Shown: piece after piece, positions 17,823 to 27,071 of the stretch
Layout: every line of letters begins with the position of its first letter
How positions within the stretch are numbered: the stretch's first letter is position 1
Assembly (NCBI RefSeq): GCF_010726955.1
Contig: NZ_AP022603.1
Coordinates: 3,410,001 to 3,474,000 of the forward strand
Direction: 5' to 3'
Length of the DNA: 64,000 bases
From: Mycolicibacterium fallax
Lineage (GTDB): Bacteria; Actinomycetota; Actinomycetes; Mycobacteriales; Mycobacteriaceae
Notes under the pieces: model-generated
The model's input: the letters and a program-made list of their open reading frames with translations, nothing else
Databases searched by the model: none
Told to the model about the DNA's origin: nothing
Program-made: the position numbers and the translations under genes

Positions 17823-17863
17823 GATCATGGCCCCCTCGAAATTCGAGGGGGCCATGATCTTTT
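17823..17863 (+). terminator. Rho-independent terminator after the SDR operon
   Basis: An 18-bp perfect inverted repeat (17823-17840 with 17842-17859) containing five-base C and G runs, followed by TTTT at 17860-17863. It ends the two-gene SDR transcript before the convergent phosphatase gene. Confidence 0.85.
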
Positions 17864-17865
17864 CG

Positions 17866-17910
17866 GTGTGGGCCTGGGTGGTGTGGGCCTAGGCGGCGTG
17901 GGCCTAGGCG
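17866..17910. repeat. Three 15-bp tandem repeats at the 3' end of the phosphatase gene
   Basis: Units at 17866-17880, 17881-17895 and 17896-17910 share GTGGGCCT followed by a G-rich tail (consensus gYgtgggcctaggcg). The stop codon of the convergent histidine phosphatase (17904-17906) sits in the last unit, so slippage here would change its C-terminus. Confidence 0.7.
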
Positions 17911-19226
17911 GCGTCGGCCGCCTTGCGGACGGTGTCCCGCGCCTGCTTGACGACCTTCTTCACGTCGGCGGTTGCCTTGTCCACGGTCTGCTTGACCCGC
18001 TCGCCGGTCTGCTTGACCGCGTCCCGGACATCCGAGCGGGCGTTGTCGGCGACCACGCGCAGCCGCGGCCGCGGTGCGTCGGTGTCGTCGGCGCCGGCCG
18101 TCCGGGTGGTCAGCGTTGCGCCGAGGTCCGAGGCCGAGCTCTTCAGCTCGTCGACCAGACCCTTGGCGGTCCGGGTGGCGGCGGGGCGGTCCGCGGTGCT
18201 GTCGGCCAGGGCCGTGGACTGCCCGCCGGGCAGCAGGCCCCGCACCGCGTCGACGGTGTCGGTGACCGAATCCTTCACGAACTTGACCCCGGCCTCGCCG
18301 ACGTCACGGACACCCTCGCCGGCGGTGCTGACGATCGCCCCGGCGTCCAGGGCCAGCACCGGCTGGCGCATGTTGTACAGCGCGGTCTGCGGCGCGACGG
18401 CCAGGTCACGGGTGTTGACGAACATCTTGGTCGGGTAGTTGGCCGGGCCGACCTCCTTATCGCCCCAGCGCTTGAGCTCCCACTCGCCGGCGGCGTCCTT
18501 CTCCACGACGACGACGTCGGTGTTGTCCAGCCGGTTGTTCAGCAGCAGCATCAGATCCGGGTTGTTGACGTTCATCAACGTCCACATCATGATCGTCGCG
18601 CCGTGCGAGAACACCACGGCGTTGTCGCTCTCCTCGTCGACCTGGTCAAGCGCGTTGGTCATCCGCTCGTTGAACTCGTTGCCGTTCTCGCCACCGGGGA
18701 TGCGCAGGAACCGGGCGCCCAGGGTCCAGCCCAGCGGCACCGCGATGTAGCCGAGCCGACCGAGCCCGCTGTTCTCCGGGGCCCCCTCGAAGATGCCCGC
18801 GCCGATCTCCTGGACGCCGATCCGCTCCCCGGCGCGGCCCGGGTTGGTGTACTCCCCGCCCAGGATGGTGACGGGCCGGGGCGTCTCGTTATTTTCCTCG
18901 TACCACTTGGAGAGTGGCTTCGCGGTCTGCTGGGTCCGGATCATGGTGGAGGCGTAGATGCCGTCGTACTTGGTCAGGTCGTAGCCGTACCCCTGCAACT
19001 TCGCCGGCACACCGGCGGCCTGATCTTCGCCCAGCTCAGTCAGCTCCGGCCCCGGGATCGAGGTGTCGATGTGGTCGGCCGCGTTCGCCACCGATTCGCC
19101 GTGCCGAACGAACGTGACGGTCAGCGCCAGCGAAGGGATCGCGGTGATGACCAGCAGACAGAAGGCGGTCAGTGCCGTCGCCACGGCGATGAGTGGACGT
19201 CGTGAACGTCCGGCGAGGTGGTCCAT
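17904..19226 (-). CDS. Membrane-anchored histidine phosphatase with amphipathic C-terminal tail
   Basis: 440 residues; the ATG at 19226 has a GGAG site and begins MDHLAGRSRRPL, a basic n-region followed by a hydrophobic segment (VATALTAFCLLVITAIPSLA) that is a signal anchor. The catalytic core starts at 'VTFVRHGESVANA' (RHG phosphohistidine motif), with 'IYASTMIRTQQTA' and the second His in 'NAVVFSHGATIMMW', so it belongs to the phosphoglycerate-mutase-like superfamily. After residue ~290 comes a long helical tail ending in repeated 'VKQTxxxVxKxxx' heptads, resembling amphipathic lipid- or protein-binding helices. Exported; substrate unknown. No functional link to the steroid genes is apparent. 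Confidence 0.85.
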   Translation of the reverse strand: MDHLAGRSRRPLIAVATALTAFCLLVITAIPSLALTVTFVRHGESVANAADHIDTSIPGPELTELGEDQAAGVPAKLQGYGYDLTKYDGIYASTMIRTQQTAKPLSKWYEENNETPRPVTILGGEYTNPGRAGERIGVQEIGAGIFEGAPENSGLGRLGYIAVPLGWTLGARFLRIPGGENGNEFNERMTNALDQVDEESDNAVVFSHGATIMMWTLMNVNNPDLMLLLNNRLDNTDVVVVEKDAAGEWELKRWGDKEVGPANYPTKMFVNTRDLAVAPQTALYNMRQPVLALDAGAIVSTAGEGVRDVGEAGVKFVKDSVTDTVDAVRGLLPGGQSTALADSTADRPAATRTAKGLVDELKSSASDLGATLTTRTAGADDTDAPRPRLRVVADNARSDVRDAVKQTGERVKQTVDKATADVKKVVKQARDTVRKAADAA

Positions 19227-19407
19227 GTTGGCTCCGTCGGGTAATGGATGGTGTCGGTCCACACATTCCCCCCGCACTGTGTGCGTGCTCACTGTACACA
19301 CTTTGGGATCTGTTCACTAAGAATTTCTACGCCCGTTCCGAGGCATTTCTCAGGCGGATACACCGGCCCGGCAGCGCGGTGGCGGCTGTCGGTGGGTCGG
19401 CGTACTC

Positions 19408-19423
19408 TCGACAGTATGTTCGA
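19408..19423 (+). promoter_or_regulatory. SOS (LexA)-like box over the start of the 13E12 gene
   Basis: TCGACAGTATGTTCGA matches the mycobacterial SOS consensus TCGAAC-N4-GTTCGA at 10 of 12 fixed positions, including the complete right half-site. The ATG at 19416 lies inside the box, so LexA bound here would block initiation of transcription or early elongation. Some 13E12-family genes of M. tuberculosis are known LexA targets. Confidence 0.6.
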
Positions 19424-21467
19424 AAGATTGGATCGCGAGGCGCTGACCAGTGCAGATGCCGCGGATCTGGTCGCCACGATCTCCGCCTCGGCGCTCGCCG
19501 ATGCGGCCGCGGCGGCTGCCCGGTACGCCGCGATCGGCGAACTGCTGGCCCGCAATGAGGCCGAGGCCGACGCGCACGCCGCCTACGACGGCTGGACGGC
19601 GACCACCGCCGAGGTCGGCGCCGCGATGGGCATCAGCGCCCGCCGCGCCGGATCCCTGCTGCACGCCGCCAAGGCGCTGCGGACTCGGCTGCCCAAGATC
19701 GCCGCGCTGCTGGCGACCGGGGCGGTCTCCGAGCGGATCGTCGCGGTCGTCACCTGGCGCACCCGGCTGGTGATGGACCCGCAGGCCGCGGCCGAAATCG
19801 ACACCGAGTTGGCCGCCGCGGTCGAGCAGGCCGCCCGCTACGGCGGGGTGGGCACGCTGTCCAACGACAGCCTGGACATGCTCGTCGACGCGGCGATCTG
19901 CAAGCACGATCCCGATGCGGTGCGCCGGATCCATCAGGCCGCCCGCGCCCGCGACATCTCCTTCGGCAAGCCCGACGACGAGACCGGGCTGCGCAGCGTG
20001 TACGGGGCGGTGCTGGCCACCGATGCCCCGATCATCGACGCGGTGCTGAGCTCGTTGGCCTCCTCGGTGTGCCCGGAGGATCCGCGCAGCATCGGGGAGC
20101 GGCGTTCGGATGCCTTCGCGCTGCTGCACACCGGCATCACCGCGCTGCCGTGTCGGTGCAATCGGCCCGAATGCCCGCAGAACACCACCGGGGCCACCGA
20201 CGGCAACGGGGTGGTGGACCGGACCCGGGCGGGCTCGGTGGTCATCGAGGTGCTCGCCGATCAGGCCGCGATTGAGCAGGCCATCGCCGAGGCTGCCGGC
20301 AAACCGAGCATCGGCAGGCCGTGGCTGGAGTCCCGGAAGCGCACCGTCTGGGTTTACCCGCCCGGCACCGACTGGTCCGGCGGGATGACCCCGGAGGAGA
20401 TCGCCGAGATCACCGACACCGCGCGACGCGACGCCGGGCCGGGCTGGCAGACCCGCCGGCCCGTCGACCCGGCCGGGCAGCTTGGCCTCTGGGAACACCG
20501 CCCGGTGAGCATGCCGGCCGCCCTGAGCGATTCGGCGATCGACGCCGAGCTGGCCGCGCTGCTGACCGCCGACGCCGCGGAGCCGCGGCCCTGCGCGCGT
20601 CATCGCGGGCTCCCGCCGGATCAGCCGCCGGATCAGCCCCCGCCGGGTCAGCCCCCGCCTCCGCCGCCGCGGAATCCGCCCCCACCCCCGCCACCCCCGC
20701 CACCGCCCCCGCCACCCCCGCCACCGCCCCCGCCGGTCGTGGTGCCGGAGTGCGATCGCGGCGTCGCGGTGCAGATCGGTGGTGGGATCGTGCCGATACC
20801 GCTGCTGGCCGAGCTGGTGCGCACCGGCGCGAAGATCCGCGCACTGCGGCGCCCGGACCGCACCCCGGAGAAGCACTACCGGCCGTCACGCCGGCTGGCG
20901 CTGTGGGATCAGGCCCGGGATCTGACCTGCCGGTTCCCCGGCTGCGGGAAGCCCGCCGACCGCTGCGACATCGACCATGTTCGCCCGTACCCGCGCGGCC
21001 CCACCCATCCGGGCAACAACGCCTGCTACTGCCGCACCCACCACCTGGGCAAGACCTTCGGTGGCTGGAGCTCGGAGCTGGCCGCCGATGGGACGCTGAC
21101 CTGGACCAGCCCGCACGGGGCCGGCTACACCACCGTGCCGCTGTCGGCGCTGCTGTTTCCCGGCTGGAACACCGAAACGCCGCTGCCCCCGGCGAAGAAG
21201 GCCCCGGGCAAGAAGGACGGCGCCGCAGGCAAGGAGGACGGCGCGCCGCCGGAGCACCGGGGATTGGCGATGCCGAAACGGCCTCGTACCCGCGAGCAGG
21301 ATCAGCTGCGCGGCATCGAGGCCGAACGCGCCGCCAACCACATCGAGAACGCCGCATACGACGCCGAGATGGCCAAGGTTCTGGGTCCGCTCACTCCGAA
21401 ACCCCGGCCCGAGCCCGAGCCCGAACCTGAGCCCGACGACGACGACGGCGAGCCGCCGCCGTTCTGA
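19416..21467 (+). CDS. 13E12-repeat family protein (DUF222 plus HNH endonuclease)
   Basis: 683 residues starting MFERLDREALTSADAADL. The N-terminal ~300 residues are the helical DUF222 domain of the mycobacterial 13E12 repeat family. An HNH nuclease domain occupies ~510-570: 'CRFPGCGKPADRCDIDHVRPYPRGPTHPGNNACYC' split by the H-N-H residues and zinc cysteines. Between them lies a proline tract of about 40 residues with PPDQ repeats and near-pure polyproline (~402-445), encoded by 20617-20745. The C-terminus is Lys/Pro/Glu/Asp-rich and low in complexity. It may act as a mobile or DNA-damage-linked nuclease; the SOS-like box supports the latter. It inserts between the SDR genes and ddn. Confidence 0.88.
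   Translation: MFERLDREALTSADAADLVATISASALADAAAAAARYAAIGELLARNEAEADAHAAYDGWTATTAEVGAAMGISARRAGSLLHAAKALRTRLPKIAALLATGAVSERIVAVVTWRTRLVMDPQAAAEIDTELAAAVEQAARYGGVGTLSNDSLDMLVDAAICKHDPDAVRRIHQAARARDISFGKPDDETGLRSVYGAVLATDAPIIDAVLSSLASSVCPEDPRSIGERRSDAFALLHTGITALPCRCNRPECPQNTTGATDGNGVVDRTRAGSVVIEVLADQAAIEQAIAEAAGKPSIGRPWLESRKRTVWVYPPGTDWSGGMTPEEIAEITDTARRDAGPGWQTRRPVDPAGQLGLWEHRPVSMPAALSDSAIDAELAALLTADAAEPRPCARHRGLPPDQPPDQPPPGQPPPPPPRNPPPPPPPPPPPPPPPPPPPPVVVPECDRGVAVQIGGGIVPIPLLAELVRTGAKIRALRRPDRTPEKHYRPSRRLALWDQARDLTCRFPGCGKPADRCDIDHVRPYPRGPTHPGNNACYCRTHHLGKTFGGWSSELAADGTLTWTSPHGAGYTTVPLSALLFPGWNTETPLPPAKKAPGKKDGAAGKEDGAPPEHRGLAMPKRPRTREQDQLRGIEAERAANHIENAAYDAEMAKVLGPLTPKPRPEPEPEPEPDDDDGEPPPF
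20617..20745 (+). repeat. Proline-coding low-complexity tract in the 13E12 gene
   Basis: Consecutive CCG/CCC/CCA codons with two GATCAG units and a GGTCAG unit encode PPDQPPDQ followed by an uninterrupted run of about twenty prolines. The nearly repetitive CCGCCACCCC pattern is prone to slippage, so length probably varies among strains. Confidence 0.8.
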
Positions 21468-21473
21468 CCGGGG

Positions 21474-21953
21474 CTAGGCCGGATCGCAGATGACGATCGG
21501 GATCTTGCGATCGGTGTAGGAGCGGTAGTTCACGAAGTCCGGGTACATCGCGTCCAGCTTGGGCCAGTACTCGTCGCGCTCGGCGTCGGTGGCGTCGCGG
21601 GCCACCAGCGCCAGGGTCTGCGTCTTGGTCTGGAACGAGATGGCCGGGTCGGCCTTCAGGTTGAGGTACCACATCGGGTTCGTCGCCCGGCCGCCCTGCG
21701 AGGCGACCAGCACGATGCGCCCGCCCTCCTGCAGGTACAGCAGCGGGCTGTCCCGCGGCTCACCGGACTTGCGGCCGGTGGTGGTGAGAATCCCGACCGC
21801 CGCGCCGCGCAGGAACTTGTCGCCGAACCGGCCCCCGGACTTCTTGAACAGCCAGGTCTGGGCGCGCGACATCCATTTGATCGCGGTGCCGGTGGACGGC
21901 GCGTTGAGCCGCTGCACCTGCTTGGCGTTCAACGGGCGGGGGGTGTTGGCCAT
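21474..21953 (-). CDS. Deazaflavin (F420)-dependent nitroreductase family protein, Ddn-like
   Basis: 159 residues. The Ddn split beta-barrel pattern is clear: 'IKWMSRAQTWLFKKSGG', 'VGILTTTGRKSGEPRDSPLLYL' (F420-binding region), 'ASQGGRATNPMWYLNLKADP' and 'ARDATDAERDEYWPKLDAMYPDF', ending 'TDRKIPIVICDP'. It aligns with Rv3547 (Ddn), which reduces menaquinone with F420H2 and activates the prodrug pretomanid. In M. tuberculosis ddn also sits between the SDR genes and fadA5, so this is a positional orthologue. Whether it activates nitroimidazoles cannot be judged from sequence. Its start lies 9 nt from the end of the following NTF2-like gene. Confidence 0.9.
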   Translation of the reverse strand: MANTPRPLNAKQVQRLNAPSTGTAIKWMSRAQTWLFKKSGGRFGDKFLRGAAVGILTTTGRKSGEPRDSPLLYLQEGGRIVLVASQGGRATNPMWYLNLKADPAISFQTKTQTLALVARDATDAERDEYWPKLDAMYPDFVNYRSYTDRKIPIVICDPA

Positions 21954-21962
21954 GGCGGCAAC

Positions 21963-22342
21963 CTATCTCGTCAGCGTGGGCCGGATGTTGGCGCTGATGT
22001 GGTGGATCTGCGCGGTCGGGGCGTCGGCCGGGATCAGGAACGTCTCGTCGACCACCGCGCCCACCCGGCGGCCGAACAGCGCGGGCTTGGTGGACAGCTC
22101 GAACACCGCCCGGATGTGATCGCCGTCGACGCTGAACTCCGGGGTGCTGACCGCGCGGATCAGCTTGAACTGCGGACCGTTGTTCAGGCTGCGGCGCAGG
22201 TGATCCCCGGACCGCCCGGTCTTGATGCCCAGCTCGTAGCGCACGCAGTCCGGGGCGAACGGGACGTCGTCGCCCCGGTGGTCGGCCAGCGCGCTGATGT
22301 AGGCCTGCGCGGCGGCGATGCGGTCGGCGTCGGTCAGCGGCA

Positions 22343-22343
<1 letters not shown>
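21963..22343 (-). CDS. SnoaL/NTF2-like small protein linked to fadA5
   Basis: 126 residues (MPLTDADRIAAAQAYISALADH...). The ATG shares one base with the fadA5 TGA, so it is translated from the fadA5 message. The length and pattern (N-terminal helix, 'CVRYELGIKTGRSGDHLRRSLN', 'FSVDGDHIRAVFELS', 'VVDETFLIPADA') fit the cone-shaped NTF2/SnoaL fold. No active-site assignment is possible. The coupling to fadA5 suggests a role in side-chain steroid catabolism, either as an isomerase/hydratase-like enzyme or as a binding protein. Confidence 0.8.
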
Positions 22344-23608
<1,265 letters not shown>

Positions 23609-23638
23609 TGCGGACCCGCTGGAGCAAGGAGAAGACCA

Positions 23639-24883
23639 ATGGCGCACCTCAGTTTCCCCAACACCTTCGATCCGCTGGACGCCGACCTGAACCTGCAGGG
23701 GTTGCCGGTTGAGCAGCTCGCCGAGCTGCGCAGGTCCGAGCCTATCCACTGGGTCGACGTTCCGGAGGGAACCGGCGGGTTCGGTGACAAGGGCTACTGG
23801 CTGGTGACCCGGCACGCCGACGTCAAGGAGGTGTCGCGCCGCAGCGACGTGTTCTCCTCGGCGATGAACGGTGCCATCCCGGTCTGGCCGCAGACCATGA
23901 CCCGCGAGGCCGTCGACGTGCAGCGCGCGGTGCTGCTCAACATGGACGCGCCGCACCACACCCGGCTGCGCAAGATCATCTCCCGCGGCTTCACCCCGCG
24001 CGCCGTCGGCCGGCTGCGCGAGGAGCTCAACGCCCGCGCCCAGCACATCGCCAAGACCGCGGCCGCGATGGAGGTCGGCGACTTCGTCGAGCAGGTCGCC
24101 TGTGAGCTGCCGCTGCAGGCCATCGCCGAGCTGATCGGCGTGCCCCAGGAGGACCGCGACAAGCTGTTCCGCTGGTCCAACGAGATGACCGCCGGCGAGG
24201 ACCCCGAGTTCGCCGACATCGATCCGGCGATGTCCTCCTTCGAGGTGATCACCTACGCCATGAAGATGGCCGAGGAGCGTCGCAAGAACCCGACCGACGA
24301 CATCGTCACCCAGCTGATCGAGGCCGACATCGACGGCGAGAGCCTGACCGACGACGAGTTCGGCTTCTTCGTCATCATGCTCGCGGTCGCCGGCAACGAG
24401 ACCAGCCGCAACTCGACCACCCACGGCATGATCGCGTTCGCCCAGCACCCCGAGCAGTGGGAGCTCTACAAGCGCGAGCGCCCGGAGACCGCGGTCGACG
24501 AGATCGTCCGCTGGGCCACCCCGGTCTCGGCGTTCCAGCGCACCGCCAACTGCGACACCGAGCTGGCCGGCGTGCAGATCAAGGAGGGCCAGCGAGTGGT
24601 GATGTCCTACCGCTCGGCCAACTTCGACGAGACGGTCTTCGAGGACCCGCACACCTTCAACATCCTGCGCGACCCCAACCCGCACGTCGGGTTCGGCGGC
24701 ACCGGTGCGCACTACTGCATCGGCGCCAACCTGGCCCGGATGACCATCAACCTGATCTTCGAGGCGATCGCCGACCACATGCCCGACATCACCCCGATCG
24801 GGGAGCCGGAGCGGCTGATGTCCGGCTGGCTCAACGGCATCAAGCACTGGCAGGTCGACTACACCGGTCAGGCCGGTAAGTAA
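23639..24883 (+). CDS. cyp125: Cytochrome P450 CYP125 (steroid C26 hydroxylase)
   Basis: 414 residues; the ATG (MAHLSFPNTFDP) follows an AAGGAGA site. P450 features: I-helix 'MLAVAGNETSRN' with the acidic/Thr-Ser proton-relay region, ExxR in 'ETAVDEIVRW' and nearby, and the heme loop 'FGGTGAHYCIGANLAR' with the ligating Cys360. The motifs 'NMDAPHHTRLRKIISRGFTPRAV' and 'NGIKHWQVDY' match CYP125 (Rv3545c). It oxidises the terminal side-chain carbon of cholesterol/cholestenone to the C26 alcohol and acid, the first step of side-chain removal. First gene of the cyp125-chsE1-chsE2-chsH2-chsH1-ltp2 operon. Confidence 0.95.
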   Translation: MAHLSFPNTFDPLDADLNLQGLPVEQLAELRRSEPIHWVDVPEGTGGFGDKGYWLVTRHADVKEVSRRSDVFSSAMNGAIPVWPQTMTREAVDVQRAVLLNMDAPHHTRLRKIISRGFTPRAVGRLREELNARAQHIAKTAAAMEVGDFVEQVACELPLQAIAELIGVPQEDRDKLFRWSNEMTAGEDPEFADIDPAMSSFEVITYAMKMAEERRKNPTDDIVTQLIEADIDGESLTDDEFGFFVIMLAVAGNETSRNSTTHGMIAFAQHPEQWELYKRERPETAVDEIVRWATPVSAFQRTANCDTELAGVQIKEGQRVVMSYRSANFDETVFEDPHTFNILRDPNPHVGFGGTGAHYCIGANLARMTINLIFEAIADHMPDITPIGEPERLMSGWLNGIKHWQVDYTGQAGK

Positions 24884-24912
24884 CCAACCCGCCGGAACGA
24901 GGAGCAAGCACA

Positions 24913-25911
24913 GTGGATTTCAGTCCCGACCCGCAGCAGCAGGCCGTCGCCGACGTCGTCACCTCGGTGCTCGACCGTGACAACTCCTGGGCCGCCCTGG
25001 TCGACGGCGGCGTGGCCGCCCTCGGTGTGCCGGAGCGGCTCGGCGGCGACGGCGTCGGGCTGCCAGAGATCGCGACCGCGCTGACCGAGATCGGTCGGCA
25101 CGGCACCACCGGCCCGGCACTGGGCACCCTCGGGCTGGGGCTGCTGCCGCTGCTGGCGCTGGCCACCGACGAGCAGCAGGACCGCTACCTGGCCGGGGTG
25201 GCCGGCGGCGCGCTGCTGTCCGCCGCGCTCAACGAGCCGGGCACCGCGCTGCCGGAGCAGCCCGGGGTCACCCTGGCCGACGGCCGGCTCAACGGCACCA
25301 AGATCGGCGTGCCCCACGCCGACGGCGCGCAGTGGCTGCTGGTCACCGCCGACTCCGGCGTCGCGGTGGTGTCCCCGCGCGGCGAGGGCGTCGCGCTGAC
25401 CCGGACGCCGACCGCCAACGGCTCCGAGGAGTTCGTCGTCACCCTCACCGACGCACCGGCCGACGGGGTGCTCGACGGCGCCACCGCCGCGGATGTCAAT
25501 CGGCTGGCGCTGGCGGCCTACGGCTCGTTCGCCGCGGGCCTGACCGCCGGGGCGCTGCGGCTGACCGCCGACTACGTCGCCACCCGCGAGCAGTTCGGCC
25601 GGCCGCTGTCGACGTTCCAGACCGTCGCCGCGCAGCTGTCCGAGGTGTACATCACCGCCCGCACCATCGCGCTGCTGGCCACCTCGGCGGCCTGGCGGCT
25701 CGCCGAGGACCTCGACGCCGACGAGGACCTGACGATCCTCGGATACTGGGTGACCTCGCAGGCGCCGGTCGCCATGCGCACCTGCCACCATCTGCACGGC
25801 GGCATGGGCATGGACATCACCTACCCGATGGACCGGTACTACTCGTCGATCAAGGACCTGGCCCGCTGCCTGGGCGGTCAGGCGCAACGACTCGAGCTGG
25901 TGGGAGCGTAA
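24913..25911 (+). CDS. chsE1: ChsE1 (FadE28), subunit of the heteromeric steroid acyl-CoA dehydrogenase
   Basis: 332 residues, GTG start with a GAGGAG site, 29 nt after cyp125. Acyl-CoA dehydrogenase of the short type typical of the heteromeric ACADs: 'MDFSPDPQQQAVADVV', 'YVATREQFGRPLSTFQTVAAQLSE' and 'HHLHGGMGMDITYPMDRYY'. In M. tuberculosis Rv3544c pairs with Rv3543c (ChsE2) in an alpha2beta2 enzyme that dehydrogenates the three-carbon side chain remnant (3-OPC-CoA). One subunit of such pairs carries only part of the FAD/catalytic residues. The stop overlaps the chsE2 ATG by one base. Confidence 0.93.
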   Translation: MDFSPDPQQQAVADVVTSVLDRDNSWAALVDGGVAALGVPERLGGDGVGLPEIATALTEIGRHGTTGPALGTLGLGLLPLLALATDEQQDRYLAGVAGGALLSAALNEPGTALPEQPGVTLADGRLNGTKIGVPHADGAQWLLVTADSGVAVVSPRGEGVALTRTPTANGSEEFVVTLTDAPADGVLDGATAADVNRLALAAYGSFAAGLTAGALRLTADYVATREQFGRPLSTFQTVAAQLSEVYITARTIALLATSAAWRLAEDLDADEDLTILGYWVTSQAPVAMRTCHHLHGGMGMDITYPMDRYYSSIKDLARCLGGQAQRLELVGA

Positions 25912-27071
25912 TGTTCATCGATCTGACGCCCGAACAGCGGGCGCTGCAGGCCGAGCTGCGGGAATACTTCTCGACCCTGATCACCCCCGAAGAAGCCGCC
26001 GCGATGGAGACCGACCGGCACAACGAGGCCTACCGCACGGTGATCAAGCGGATGGGCTCGGACGGCAAGCTCGGCGTCGGCTGGCCCAAGGAGTACGGCG
26101 GCCTGGGCTTCGGCCCGATCGAGCAGCAGATCTTCGTCAACGAGGCCAACCGCGCCGACATCCCGCTGCCGATGGTCACCCTGCAGACCGTCGGGCCGAC
26201 CCTGCAGGTGCACGGCACCGAGGCGCAGAAGAAGCAGTTCCTGCCCGGAATCCTTTCCGGCGACGTGCATTTCGCTATCGGCTACTCCGAGCCGGAGGCC
26301 GGCACCGACCTGGCGTCGCTGCGCACCACCGCGGTCCGCGACGGCGATCACTACATCGTCAACGGCCAGAAGATGTGGACCACCGGCGCGCACGACGCCG
26401 ACTACATCTGGCTGGCCTGCCGCACCGACCCGAATGCCGCCAAGCACAAGGGCATCTCGATCCTGATCGTCGACACCACCGATCCGGGCTACTCGTGGAC
26501 GCCGATCATCCTGTCCGACGGCGCGCACCACACCAACGCCACCTACTTCAACGACGTGCGGGTGCCCGCCGACATGGTGGTCGGCGGGGAGAACGGCGGC
26601 TGGAAGCTGATCACCACCCAGCTCAACCACGAGCGGGTCGGCCTCGGCCCGGCCGGCCGGGTGGCCGGGATCTACGACCAGGTGCACAGCTGGGCGACCA
26701 CCCCGGGCTCGGACGGCGTCACGCCGATCGAGCTGCCCGCGGTGCGCCGGCTGCTCGGCCAGATCAAGTCGATCTGGCGGATCAACGAGCTGCTGAACTG
26801 GCAGGTCGCCGCCTCCGGCGAGACGATCGCGGTGGCCGACGCCGCCGCGACCAAGGTGTTCTCCACCGAACGCATCCAGGAGGTCGGCCGGCTGGCCGAG
26901 GAGATCGTGGGCTACGGCAATCCCGCCGACCCGCACACCGGCGAGGTGCTGGTCTGGCTGGACAAGATGACCAAGCGCAACCTGGTCATCACCTTCGGCG
27001 GCGGCGTCAATGAGGTGATGCGCGAGATGATCGCGGCCTCGGGCCTCGGCGTGCCGCGGGTGCCCCGATGA
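25911..27071 (+). CDS. chsE2: ChsE2 (FadE29), catalytic partner of ChsE1
   Basis: 386 residues (MFIDLTPEQRALQAELREYF), start overlapping the chsE1 TAA. Acyl-CoA dehydrogenase landmarks: 'AIGYSEPEAGTDLASLRTTA' (flavin and substrate region), 'GQKMWTTGAHDADYIWLACR', 'NDVRVPADMVVGGENGGWKLITTQLNHERVGL', and the C-terminal 'RNLVITFGGGVNEVMREMIAA'. Orthologue of Rv3543c. With ChsE1 it introduces the C17(20)-type double bond needed before hydration and retro-aldol cleavage. Translationally coupled to chsH2 through a 4-nt overlap. Confidence 0.94.
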   Translation: MFIDLTPEQRALQAELREYFSTLITPEEAAAMETDRHNEAYRTVIKRMGSDGKLGVGWPKEYGGLGFGPIEQQIFVNEANRADIPLPMVTLQTVGPTLQVHGTEAQKKQFLPGILSGDVHFAIGYSEPEAGTDLASLRTTAVRDGDHYIVNGQKMWTTGAHDADYIWLACRTDPNAAKHKGISILIVDTTDPGYSWTPIILSDGAHHTNATYFNDVRVPADMVVGGENGGWKLITTQLNHERVGLGPAGRVAGIYDQVHSWATTPGSDGVTPIELPAVRRLLGQIKSIWRINELLNWQVAASGETIAVADAAATKVFSTERIQEVGRLAEEIVGYGNPADPHTGEVLVWLDKMTKRNLVITFGGGVNEVMREMIAASGLGVPRVPR

